64,000 nucleotides of DNA from Herpetosiphon sp042688385 (GTDB taxonomy: Bacteria > Chloroflexota > Chloroflexia > Chloroflexales > Herpetosiphonaceae). The stretch is from NCBI RefSeq assembly GCF_042688385.1, contig NZ_JBHUPY010000015.1:124001-188000 (forward strand), given 5' to 3'. A program made the translations under genes and the position numbers. Below the pieces are notes generated by a model, which was not told where the DNA came from, made no database searches, and saw only the letters and a program-made list of their open reading frames with translations. Below, piece by piece: positions 34,180 to 43,451 of the stretch; positions within the stretch are counted from its first letter, which is position 1, and every line of letters starts with the position of its first letter.

Positions 34180-37100
34180 ATGGCAAGCGAACTCTTTGAC
34201 CAATGGACGACCAATGCTTATCGGGCGGATACCTTAGGCATCATTAGTGCTCTGCTCCACGGCTATTCTGGTGGGATTACCATTGTGCGTGAAATGGCCC
34301 AAAATGCCGATGATGTGCCTGGCGATGGCCAACGCTGGCTCGAATTTCACTTCAATGATCAGTCGCTTGTCATTCGCAACAATACGACTTTTCGTCCGAT
34401 TGATTTTGATAATATTAAAAATATTGCCCGTGGTGGCAAGCGTTCGGAGCAGCGGAATACCATTGGGATGTTTGGGGTTGGATTTGTATCGGTCTATCAA
34501 TTAACCGATACACCTATTTTGCGTTCAAGTGGTCAAGAACTTTGTTTCGTACCTGAACATGGTCACGTGTTGGAGCGTCCAAGTCAGGTCGTTGATGTTA
34601 CCGAGTTCGATTTGCCCTATCGTCGTCATCCTACAAGCACAAGCGATCGCTTGGGAATGCCCGCAGTTACTGAGCTGGCGCTCCAAGAAATTCAGACTGC
34701 CCTTGCTGATGAGGCTTATCGGCTATTATTTTTCTTGCGGCGGTTAAGCAAAATTTCAATGTATCGTAATAATCAGCCGATCTGTATTGTTGAGCGGCAG
34801 ATTATTGCCGCCGCCACGCCGAATGATCCCGATGAGCTTATCATTACCCGTCAGCACCATGATGCAGTTGAGCAACATCGCTGGTTACGCTATCACGGCC
34901 AAGTGCGAGTCGCTGCGCCCCGTCGTCCTGATGGCTCGCCAGCCAAAGATGCGCAGGTGCAAATTGTCATCCCCGACCAACATGTGCCTGATGTGATTTG
35001 GAGGGATCTAATTCCAGGTCGGCTGTACAATTATTTGCCCACCGAAATTGAAACTGACTTGCCATTTCAAATCAATGGCGACTTTTATCCTTCAACTGAC
35101 CGCAAACATATTGATCAAGATCATGCCAATCATCGCGATTGGAATAACTCGGTCTTTAAAGGTTTAGGTGAATGTCTTGCTGCCGCCTTACCTTCACTGC
35201 TTCAGCATTTTGCCGATGTGCCGCTTAAACTCTATCAACGCTTACCAATTAATAAAGCAGCCAGTAATCTGGTTAAGCCAATTATCAATTGTTTCTTTGA
35301 TGCAGCTGCCAAACTACCAATTTTTTATGCTAATGACAAATGGCAGATTGCAGCTAAGGTGCGCTGGGCCCAAAAAGAACTGCACTCTATCGCCAAGCAA
35401 GTTGACCTACGTTTGATGGATGCTGAACTCCAATCGGCGGCGTGGGGATTAATTCTACGGGCGAATGTGCCCGAATACACCCTGCGCGATTTTCTTAAAC
35501 GTGTTAGCATCGAAATTGCGGCGGGGTCGAAATTAGCGGCTGGACCAGCCTATCTCCAAAATCGTGCTCAATTAGCGACAATTTATACGATGCTGGAGAA
35601 GGATTTTGCTCGCCCCGATCAGGCTGAAATTGAATCAACGCCCCTCTTTATTGATCAGTTTGATCAGATGTGGCCAGCTAACGCTTGCGTATGGACAAAC
35701 CAAGCCGTAATTCGGCAAAATCTCCATGCGAGTGGTTTGCACTTTTGGGATGTTCCAGCCGATACATATCCACGTTTAAAGGCCGCGCTTGCCGATTTTG
35801 AGTTAGCTCATGTATGGAGAATTCTGCGCACGCAACTTAATAAGAGTATGCCGCTCAGTGAAGCCCCACCATGGCTCAATACCCGCCAGAAACTTTATAC
35901 CCTCTATAAAACAATTCGCGAAACCCGCGAACACGTTTCCCAACATGATACTCAAGGTTTACACCTTTGTCTTAATCGAACAGATTGGCTTTGTTTAGCC
36001 AATACCCTACGCATGCCGCATGATGAGCCAATTATTTATGATTTGTTTGCCGATGACCCCGATGCCCCATTAGTAGCCCGCGCAACGTGGGAAGAGAAGC
36101 CGTATCGTGGGTTGTATGAGGATTTTGGGGTTGGAGTGTTTGATTATGAGCTAGTGCTCAAACGCCTCGAAAAAGTTATTCGGGTCGAATCAGCATTAGC
36201 CGACGCGCATCCACTTATTAATAGCCGTGAAAAAGCTCTCAGGTTATATCGTTATTTATCACGCCACCGCGAAGAATTTCAGCCTAAAAATATAGAATTA
36301 TTACGTCATCGATTACCGCTCTGGCTGGCCCACGATCAATCGTTCCATTTTGCCGAACATGTTTCATTGCCAGCAAGTAACAATAGCTGGCCCGAATTTA
36401 TTAAAATCGATGCTGTGCTTGATATCCCAACTAGTGCTGGCTTAGATCCGTTTTTTGCCGATACCTTAGAGCTGAAACGGCTTGATACAGCCCGTTTTAT
36501 TACGCATCATTTGCTACCACAATATGCAACATTGCAGCAGTCAGAGCAAGGTTTGGCTTTAAAGTTTCTCCGCACAGAGATCGAATTAATCCGTAGTAAT
36601 CCAGGGCTGCTTGAGGCAATTCAGCAGACCGCCCTCATTTATGGCGATGATGAAAGGTTGTATAAACCGCGTGAGCTTTGCTTTCCACGAACCCGTTTGC
36701 GGAGTGTTTTTCCTGATTATTTTCATGTACCGCACCAAATGTATGCAGCCCCGCTCAATGCAGAAACCCATTGGGTATGGGAACCATTATTCATGGTGCT
36801 TGGAGTTCATCGAGTTGCCCCAGCCAATGTAGTTTTCGATGAAGTTCAACGGCTGACAACTGGTGGGATGCTGCCACGGCATCAACGGGATGCAATTGAA
36901 AAAATTTTTCGCTACTTAGAAGAGTATTGGCATTTTTATCAGACAACAACCTTATCCAAACGACTTGCTGAACGTGCTTGGCTCCCAGCTTTGGATGACC
37001 AAGAGCATTGGTATAAACCCAAAGATCTGTATGACATTACCCAAAAAGCATTGGTCGATCAAGTAGCCCATATTTTGGGTTTCAACCAAGCTATTCGCCC

Positions 37101-40100
37101 CCGCAAAGACATTGCCGAAGCACTTGGTTTGCACCCATCTCCTAGCCGTGCCTTAGTTGTAAAGCAATTGCTGGCCTTAAAGGATGCGAATAAACCAGCC
37201 GCAGACCAATTATATGCGTATCTAATTAACGCTACTGATGAAGAACTTAAACCTCTGCACCATAAACCTATTATCTGGGATGAGCAAAAAAGAATCTATC
37301 GCAAAGCTAGTCATATCCTTTTAGGTAACTATCAAGCCGATTTTGGGGCATATCGTGGCTATCTCACCAGTGGCAATAGCCAACAATTGCTGCGTCGCTT
37401 AGGTGCTAATTCTACCCCAAGCGATCACGATTATATCGAGTTGATTGAGCAAATTAGCACAGCTTTTCGTATGCGTGAAGTTCCCCAAGAAGAACAACGC
37501 TTATTGATGAATGCCTATGAACGGCTTCGGAATGCAGAACCAGCTTTACTGGAACCACTCAAGCAGCTACCCTGCATTCTAAGCAAAACAGGTGATACAG
37601 TTCCCTTACTTTGCTTGCCAAATTATGCTATTTTTCAGCCAACTGAACGGTTTATGCAACTCTTCCCAAACTTACCGATAGCTAGTTACACTCCCGATGG
37701 CGAAGAGTTGCTGCGTAAGCTAGGGGTTCAAGCAATTGAGCAAGTTCGCCAAGTTGAGTTTCAACTCCAGCCAAAACATACGCATCCATACCCATTTTTA
37801 CCAGAAATCAGTCGGCTCAACTATGCTCTGACGCGCTTATTTCATCATTATGGTTTACTTGCCCAAGTAGAAGCAAAAATTGCCGAACTTCAAGTAATTA
37901 AAGCTTATCTTGAACCTTCAATTCAGGTCGTTTATACCGTTAAGCTGGCCGAACAAACCTATGTTAGTAAAAAAATCACTGAGCCTTCACTCTATAAACG
38001 CGATGCCCAAACCGCTTATATCTATCTTGAACAAGGTTTAGATCAGCAGCAAAAGACCAAGGCCTTAGCTCAAGCACTGCTCCAAGTATTGCAGATTCCA
38101 GTCTTACTCGTGTTATTGAAAGAGTTGCTCGCCGATCCTCAGAATTGGGTCCAGATTCTTGATGAGAATAATGTAAAACCATTACCACCAGAAATTCATT
38201 TTGAATTACCTGAGACAAATATTGAAGAATTTCAGCTTGGCGAGCAATATCCAGAGCTTTCAGCCAACTCTCATGAGGCCCTACTGCCCAGCACGAGTTA
38301 TCCCATGCCAGAACCGCAGAAACCTGAGCCGTTTGCAGATTCTCGTTCTAAGGATGTACTCACTGAGCCAAATGCTAAAGCGAGTGCTGTATTTAACGCC
38401 TCATCGGCATTAACAGGATTAGGGCTTGAGCATGAAACGCTAAGCAAAAAAGCCCAACGTAGTACTGGTTCGCTATCCAATGGCACTAAAAATAACCTAA
38501 TCCAGCCGAAAAATGAGACTACGCCTGTTAGTCCACTGAAAATACCCATACCATTACCTGCGATTAATCAATCCAACAAGGTTATTCCGCCGTTTATTGG
38601 CCGGAATAAATTAAGTAGCCCTGCAATTCAGACCGATATCGATGGCTTGAAAGATCGAGTTCGCACCTTTATAGAGCAACAAGGGCTTGATCTCGATACT
38701 TCAGTTTCCCCCGCCAGGCCTCAATTGCCAACCAAACGTGTTTCAACCAAACCAGCCGAGCCACAATTGGCCAATGTAGCTCAATTTACCTTGTCGTTTA
38801 GCGAAGTCTCACAAGGCTTTTTACGTTTATCAGCCAAGGCCCGCGAGCTTTTTCTGCATAAACCAGCATTTGTGCATTGTACAACAGACTTTGATCAGCA
38901 CTTTGATCTGTATTTCGCTTGGCAACGTGATATGCCAATTGCCTATAATCAAGCTGAATTAAGTGGATTTTTTGCCGAACAACAAATTCCAGCAGGTGGG
39001 ATTGTCTATCTTGAATTAATTCATGGCGATAGCTACCGACTTTATTACAATCAAGTGCCGCATAGCGTGCCTGAAGTACGAATTGCAATTAGTGAGCAGG
39101 GGGTGGTTTCTTATGAAATTATTGATGAGGTTATGGTTCATTGTGAAACTAATGAAGCAATTTATCGTGCTGAAAAACGCCATGAAGATCAAATCGCACT
39201 TTGGCTAGAAGCAGTTGGTAAGAAATCAATTGAGGAAACCCTCTGTGATTTATTATTGGTTTCTCCCGATGGTTGGTTGCATGAGACCGACTTAAAAGCA
39301 ATGATTGGTGCTGAACGGATGGTTGCAGCCTCAACCGTTGAACAAACGTTGCATAAACAACCTTGGTTTGTATCTGATGCCAATGGTTTTTGGCGGCTTG
39401 ACCCAAAATCTTTACTTGCTTCACATAACGATGTTTCACAAAAATGGCTTAACCTTAGCCAGAAATTAATTGCTAGTGATGATCAACAGCTGCTTATTGG
39501 GCTTGATCCGCTATTGCGAATGTTACACGAGTTGCGCCAACGTTTATTAGCACTAGAATCGCAGCAATTAAAACAGGTTGTAGCGGTTGATGATCAACTT
39601 CAAGATCTGATCAGTTTGTTGAATGCTGATCCTTACAACCAAATTGCAGAACAGTCTTTGCTTGAAGAACTACAGCACTATATTGCTGATGAAACGATTG
39701 ATCTATTAAATAATTCTACGTTACGTGGTTGGTTTGAAACAGCGAATCAGGAAGTTTGGCGGCTGAGTATCCGTCCGTTACTGAACAAAGAATTGCAAAT
39801 CCTCCGTCGCAATGATCAGTATGAACGAGCTGCCGAATTGGCTCAGTGCTGGGCAGATTTTGATCGTAGCCATGGCCAATCAATTGAAACCTTGGTCAGT
39901 GAAGCTCAAGCGTGGCGTAGGATTAACGAGCATAAAACGGTAGATACCATTATGCAGGCGATTGAGCAAGCACCAAATTTGATTAAGCTCCGAGAAGAAC
40001 TTCATATTATGCTTCAGGCAGAATTACAACGACATACTATCGATTATTGGCTTCAGCATTCAACGCCAATTCAAGCAGTAATGGCATTATTCGCTTATGT

Positions 40101-40668
40101 GCAGGTATTTGAGCCAGCTCGGGATAGTCTTGCGCGCGAAGACCAAAAAGCATTTGATCGAACAGTCCAACTTCAAGCTAAGCAGCTAGCTGCGCAACTT
40201 ACTGATTCGTATGATCGAATGGTATTGGCACTGTCGCTGGCGCAAACAATTAAATTGCCGTTGCCAGAATCACACCTTGCTGATCTTGTTAATTATCTAA
40301 AGCGAGCTGATGTAGGGTCAATTGATACCTTACTTATTGGGTTAAAAGCTTGGAATCTTTGTCAATCTGTGGATTATTTGCATAATGACATTGCTGATAG
40401 CTTGGCTCGTTGTCATAGTGTCCATAGAATTTGGGAGTTAGCTAATAATCAACCATGGAAAGCAGCATTATCAGCAGCGCAAAAAAAGCAACTCCATCAG
40501 GGATGGGAACAACATCGGGCTAGTCAATTACAGCGTGAAGAGCTTTTCCTAACGCAGCTTCACGGCTATACTTCTGCATTGGGTCAACTCCTGAATCAAG
40601 ATCGTTTGGGTCTACAAACAAAAGTTCAGCGCGATATTCAAAATCTGCTTGCAAGCAGTGCTGGCTAG
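34180..40668 (+). CDS. Giant protein with sacsin/HSP90-like GHKL ATPase domain
   Basis: 2163 residues from ATG 34180 (GAGAG 7 nt upstream); ATG 34162 overlaps the previous stop and is the alternative. Residues 1-220 form a GHKL ATPase close to the sacsin N-terminal type: HGYSGGITIVREMAQNADD (N box), FDNIKNIARGGKRSE and IGMFGVGFVSVYQLTD. About 220-1390 is a long helical body with no motif I know. A Pro/Ser/Thr-rich linker (1400-1530) leads to a globular region (about 1545-1750) with paired beta runs. The C terminus is an all-helical stretch (1760-2163). No membrane segment or signal is seen. It forms an operon with the exonuclease-helicase fusion. Large sacsin-like ATPases next to helicases are recurrent in bacterial defence islands. 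The role here is inferred. Confidence 0.75.
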   Translation: MASELFDQWTTNAYRADTLGIISALLHGYSGGITIVREMAQNADDVPGDGQRWLEFHFNDQSLVIRNNTTFRPIDFDNIKNIARGGKRSEQRNTIGMFGVGFVSVYQLTDTPILRSSGQELCFVPEHGHVLERPSQVVDVTEFDLPYRRHPTSTSDRLGMPAVTELALQEIQTALADEAYRLLFFLRRLSKISMYRNNQPICIVERQIIAAATPNDPDELIITRQHHDAVEQHRWLRYHGQVRVAAPRRPDGSPAKDAQVQIVIPDQHVPDVIWRDLIPGRLYNYLPTEIETDLPFQINGDFYPSTDRKHIDQDHANHRDWNNSVFKGLGECLAAALPSLLQHFADVPLKLYQRLPINKAASNLVKPIINCFFDAAAKLPIFYANDKWQIAAKVRWAQKELHSIAKQVDLRLMDAELQSAAWGLILRANVPEYTLRDFLKRVSIEIAAGSKLAAGPAYLQNRAQLATIYTMLEKDFARPDQAEIESTPLFIDQFDQMWPANACVWTNQAVIRQNLHASGLHFWDVPADTYPRLKAALADFELAHVWRILRTQLNKSMPLSEAPPWLNTRQKLYTLYKTIRETREHVSQHDTQGLHLCLNRTDWLCLANTLRMPHDEPIIYDLFADDPDAPLVARATWEEKPYRGLYEDFGVGVFDYELVLKRLEKVIRVESALADAHPLINSREKALRLYRYLSRHREEFQPKNIELLRHRLPLWLAHDQSFHFAEHVSLPASNNSWPEFIKIDAVLDIPTSAGLDPFFADTLELKRLDTARFITHHLLPQYATLQQSEQGLALKFLRTEIELIRSNPGLLEAIQQTALIYGDDERLYKPRELCFPRTRLRSVFPDYFHVPHQMYAAPLNAETHWVWEPLFMVLGVHRVAPANVVFDEVQRLTTGGMLPRHQRDAIEKIFRYLEEYWHFYQTTTLSKRLAERAWLPALDDQEHWYKPKDLYDITQKALVDQVAHILGFNQAIRPRKDIAEALGLHPSPSRALVVKQLLALKDANKPAADQLYAYLINATDEELKPLHHKPIIWDEQKRIYRKASHILLGNYQADFGAYRGYLTSGNSQQLLRRLGANSTPSDHDYIELIEQISTAFRMREVPQEEQRLLMNAYERLRNAEPALLEPLKQLPCILSKTGDTVPLLCLPNYAIFQPTERFMQLFPNLPIASYTPDGEELLRKLGVQAIEQVRQVEFQLQPKHTHPYPFLPEISRLNYALTRLFHHYGLLAQVEAKIAELQVIKAYLEPSIQVVYTVKLAEQTYVSKKITEPSLYKRDAQTAYIYLEQGLDQQQKTKALAQALLQVLQIPVLLVLLKELLADPQNWVQILDENNVKPLPPEIHFELPETNIEEFQLGEQYPELSANSHEALLPSTSYPMPEPQKPEPFADSRSKDVLTEPNAKASAVFNASSALTGLGLEHETLSKKAQRSTGSLSNGTKNNLIQPKNETTPVSPLKIPIPLPAINQSNKVIPPFIGRNKLSSPAIQTDIDGLKDRVRTFIEQQGLDLDTSVSPARPQLPTKRVSTKPAEPQLANVAQFTLSFSEVSQGFLRLSAKARELFLHKPAFVHCTTDFDQHFDLYFAWQRDMPIAYNQAELSGFFAEQQIPAGGIVYLELIHGDSYRLYYNQVPHSVPEVRIAISEQGVVSYEIIDEVMVHCETNEAIYRAEKRHEDQIALWLEAVGKKSIEETLCDLLLVSPDGWLHETDLKAMIGAERMVAASTVEQTLHKQPWFVSDANGFWRLDPKSLLASHNDVSQKWLNLSQKLIASDDQQLLIGLDPLLRMLHELRQRLLALESQQLKQVVAVDDQLQDLISLLNADPYNQIAEQSLLEELQHYIADETIDLLNNSTLRGWFETANQEVWRLSIRPLLNKELQILRRNDQYERAAELAQCWADFDRSHGQSIETLVSEAQAWRRINEHKTVDTIMQAIEQAPNLIKLREELHIMLQAELQRHTIDYWLQHSTPIQAVMALFAYVQVFEPARDSLAREDQKAFDRTVQLQAKQLAAQLTDSYDRMVLALSLAQTIKLPLPESHLADLVNYLKRADVGSIDTLLIGLKAWNLCQSVDYLHNDIADSLARCHSVHRIWELANNQPWKAALSAAQKKQLHQGWEQHRASQLQREELFLTQLHGYTSALGQLLNQDRLGLQTKVQRDIQNLLASSAG

Positions 40669-40745
40669 TTAAATAATTATTGCTGTCATCAGTGCTCGCA
40701 GCATGCAGGGGTTTTTGGGCGCTGTTAATGAGTAACCAATGCGAT

Positions 40746-40776
40746 AAGAAGAGTAGCTAAATTTTCTATTCTTCTT
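40746..40776. terminator. Hairpin between convergent genes
   Basis: AAGAAGAGTAG pairs with CTATTCTTCTT (one G-U pair) around a 9-nt loop, 78 nt after the giant gene and 25 nt from the end of recF. The T-rich side makes termination toward the right plausible. Confidence 0.5.
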
Positions 40777-40800
40777 GGCCTGCGTGGTTTAAAAACCTAC

Positions 40801-41958
40801 TCATGCAGGAAAAATTTGGCCTTGATCGACATTCATGCGGGTAATTTGGCTCAAAAAGCTAGGCGAAAAATCATCAAGATCGGTTGCTGTGATTAAAATT
40901 TGTTGCTGAGGTCGCACAATCGTGGTCAATAAATGCTCGCGCCGTTTTTGATCAAGCTCCGAGAGCAAATCATCAAGCAGCAATACTGGCCGATCGCCAG
41001 TTCGGGCATGCATCAACTCGGCTTCGGCTAGGCGTAAGGCCAAAGTTGAGGCCCGTTGCTGACCACGCGAGCCAAAACTGCCAACTTCGCGCTCGGCCAA
41101 TTGAATCGAGAGATCATCCCGATGCGGGCCGATCAAGGTCACGCCGCGCTCACGCTCCTCGCGGCGTAATTCCTTCAACGCTGCCAGAAAACTTGGTAAA
41201 TCGTGGGCTGGCGTGGTATCCAAATAGGTCAAGCGCAAGGCCAAATCGCTGCCGCTAATGTCTGCATACAAGCGTTGCGCCAGATTATCCAGATCGGTAA
41301 CGGCGCGGCGGCGTTCGCGTAACACATACACGCCTGCTTTGGCCAGCTCCTCATCCCAAAATGTCAAATCTTGTTCGCTGGCGGCGCGGCCCCGCTCGCG
41401 GCTGGAACGCAACAAGCCATTGCGCTGGGTCAACACTTGGTTGTAGCGCGAAAGTGCGCGCACATAGCGGCCATCAATCTGCGAAAGCGTGACATCAAGG
41501 TAGCGCCGGCGTTCAGCAGGTGCACCAGTGACCAGCTCCAAATCTTGGGGCGCGAACATCACCACCCGTAATTGACCGATTAAATCGAGTGCGCGACGGG
41601 CAATTTTATTGATACGAATCGTTTTGCTGGTGGTTGGCAATAAATCGCCATCTGCGCCAAATTTGCGTTGCAGCACAATCTCAATTGTTTGCATTTCGGC
41701 CTCTGGTTGGGGTTGCAAGCTGGCTGCCAAACGAGCGAATGGCGCTAAACCAAGGTCGCCGGTTGCTTCAAGCGCAATCAATTCGCGTTCGGCAGAGGCG
41801 CGAAGTGAGCGAGTTGTGGCCAAATAGTATAATGCTTCGAGAATTGTGGTTTTGCCCGCTGCATTGGCCCCATAAAACAAGCATACACCAGGTGGTAAGG
41901 CTAAAATGAGGCTACGATAAATTCGAAAGTCTTGAAGCTGCAGGCGTGAAACATACAT
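40801..41958 (-). CDS. recF: DNA replication and repair protein RecF
   Basis: SMC-like ATPase that loads RecA at single-strand gaps as part of RecFOR. The 385 residues include Walker A GANAAGKTT near residue 32, the helical arms from LDLIGQLRVVMFAPQDLELV to QRNGLLRSS, the TLIGPHRDDL segment, the signature FGSRGQQRA, and Walker B VLLLDDLLSELDQ. Length is typical. It is monocistronic here and not next to dnaA or gyrB, so this is not an oriC neighbourhood. The small gene that follows on the opposite strand is divergent and unrelated. Confidence 0.96.
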   Translation of the reverse strand: MYVSRLQLQDFRIYRSLILALPPGVCLFYGANAAGKTTILEALYYLATTRSLRASAERELIALEATGDLGLAPFARLAASLQPQPEAEMQTIEIVLQRKFGADGDLLPTTSKTIRINKIARRALDLIGQLRVVMFAPQDLELVTGAPAERRRYLDVTLSQIDGRYVRALSRYNQVLTQRNGLLRSSRERGRAASEQDLTFWDEELAKAGVYVLRERRRAVTDLDNLAQRLYADISGSDLALRLTYLDTTPAHDLPSFLAALKELRREERERGVTLIGPHRDDLSIQLAEREVGSFGSRGQQRASTLALRLAEAELMHARTGDRPVLLLDDLLSELDQKRREHLLTTIVRPQQQILITATDLDDFSPSFLSQITRMNVDQGQIFPA

Positions 41959-42059
41959 ACACGGTCACTCAAACGCTAAAATGCAAACAATAGAGCTATT
42001 TTAAACCCAAACCTGATTAATAAAAAGTCAAATATGGGCTTTGTGGGCAAGGATGCGCA

Positions 42060-42848
42060 ATGGATTCAATTAATCGGTTAATTACTGGCTTTGCTGGGCA
42101 TTGGTCGGTTGATTTTCGCAGCAGTAATGGCGCGGTGTATTATCACTATCAAGCAACGCACCAGCTTCCTGCTGCTAGTTTGATTAAACTATTCTTGGCG
42201 TGGCAATGGTATACAACCAATCAGCCTGTTTGCAACGTATTGATTAGTGAGCCAATGATTGTTGATTGGGATGGGTCGCTGGCCCATGATCTTGGCATAA
42301 TGCTTGCCAGCGATCAGCTCATCCAGCGCATGCTCAATCAATCAGAAAATAACGCCACCAATCTCATTTTGGCGCAGCTTGGTGGGATTAATGCTGCAAA
42401 CATGTGGTTGCAGCAACATGGCTATCAGGCAACGAGCTGGGGCCGCGTGATGCTCGATTTTCAAGCTCGTCAACATGGTTTTGACAACTATACTAGTGCC
42501 CAAGAGGTAACTCGGCTGTTGCATACCATGACCACTACGGTGGGCAAAGGGGGATTAATGGCTAGTACCCTCGTAAAGAGCCTCGTTAACTCAGCAAGTG
42601 ACGATAAAATAGTAGCAGGCCTACCACCAACTGTCGTATGTGCCCACAAATCGGGGGAGCTTGACGATGTTGAACACGATGCAGCCTTGATCTATAGCGC
42701 TGACACATGGGATAGTTTGGTGATTATGGCCGCAGCCGTCCCCGACCCAAGCCTAGCTCGGCAGCAGATTCGCGAACTTACCAGCGAGCTATGGCACAAT
42801 AAAAACCTGCTCCACCCCACGGGTGAGGCAGGTATGATAGATAGCTGA
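42060..42848 (+). CDS. Beta-lactamase class A-like serine hydrolase, no signal peptide
   Basis: 262 residues with all three active-site motifs of the class A fold: S40-LIK43 (SxxK), S95-E96-N97 in place of SDN, and K197-S198-G199 (KTG-like). The Glu of the omega loop is not evident in FQARQHGFDNYTSAQEV. There is no N-terminal signal, and the family's classic export would need one. The genes nearby give no antibiotic context. It may be a cytosolic esterase or peptidase of the fold. ATG 42060 follows AAGGA at 6 nt. The last coding part forms an antisense terminator on the other strand. Confidence 0.75.
   Translation: MDSINRLITGFAGHWSVDFRSSNGAVYYHYQATHQLPAASLIKLFLAWQWYTTNQPVCNVLISEPMIVDWDGSLAHDLGIMLASDQLIQRMLNQSENNATNLILAQLGGINAANMWLQQHGYQATSWGRVMLDFQARQHGFDNYTSAQEVTRLLHTMTTTVGKGGLMASTLVKSLVNSASDDKIVAGLPPTVVCAHKSGELDDVEHDAALIYSADTWDSLVIMAAAVPDPSLARQQIRELTSELWHNKNLLHPTGEAGMIDS
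42798..42833 (-). terminator. Antisense terminator inside the beta-lactamase-like gene
   Basis: On the minus strand ACCTGCCTCACCC pairs with GGGTGGAGCAGGT (one G-U pair and one mismatch) around GTG, then TTTTT. It sits 30 nt beyond the stop of the minus-strand gene at 42865, so it should end that gene. On the plus strand it is codons for the C-terminal residues. Confidence 0.65.
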
Positions 42849-42864
42849 CCGCGTGGCGCTTGGC

Positions 42865-43233
42865 CTATTGCGGGCCGTAAATATCAAGCGCAATATTATT
42901 GCGATTGTTGGGATCGATTTTGATTGGCAAGACTGCGCCAGGTTGAAACTGAGGAATTGAAATCATCGGAATAACGGCCTTGGTTTCGGTCTGATATTGG
43001 CCTAAAGGGCCATTGATTTCCAAGACTAAGCCAATTTGAGGATTGCGATTGATTCGCAGACCAGTTTGATAGACATTAATAATCCTTGCTTGGCCAGGCA
43101 ACCCTTGTTGTAATAATTTTTTATTTGGGCCAAATGCCCGTGGGAGGATAATAATTAAGACAAAAGCAAACACGAAACTGCCAATCATCCAAAGCATACT
43201 CGAACTCATGATGTCACTACCTAGGTTCTGCAT
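42865..43233 (-). CDS. Small membrane-anchored protein, DUF3592-like
   Basis: 122 residues. The start ATG 43233 has GGAGG 7 nt upstream; the ORF could extend to 43251 without a site. One hydrophobic segment (SMLWMIGSFVFAFVLIIILP) comes after a short N terminus. The rest is a beta-rich cytosolic or extracytosolic domain with NPQIGLVLEI, VIPMISIPQF, PGAVLPIKIDPNNRNNIAL, the pattern typical of small DUF3592-type domains. The role is unknown. A terminator lies downstream (42798-42833). Confidence 0.7.
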   Translation of the reverse strand: MQNLGSDIMSSSMLWMIGSFVFAFVLIIILPRAFGPNKKLLQQGLPGQARIINVYQTGLRINRNPQIGLVLEINGPLGQYQTETKAVIPMISIPQFQPGAVLPIKIDPNNRNNIALDIYGPQ

Positions 43234-43387
43234 ACCTACCTCCGTAATCAAAAAGTACTAACAATACCAGTATCGTTATGTACGTGCTAAAGATTAAAAA
43301 TGTCGCAGCTAGCTAGCTATTGGATGCTTCATGATCAGCAAACGTCGAGGATGAATTTTTTTTGCTGGTAGGGTTTGATTGACGCTC

Positions 43388-43417
43388 TTTACATTGATTT
43401 TAGCAATACGGTATACT
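43388..43417 (+). promoter_or_regulatory. Promoter of the laccase-domain gene
   Basis: TTTACA (43388-43393) and TATACT (43412-43417), 18-bp spacer, 34 bp before ATG 43452. Confidence 0.6.
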
Positions 43418-43451
43418 AATCAGAATTGTATACCTGCGCAGGGACTATTCC

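Noticed and set aside
40801..41958. recF as a sign of oriC
   Set aside because: No dnaA, dnaN, gyrB or DnaA-box cluster is nearby.
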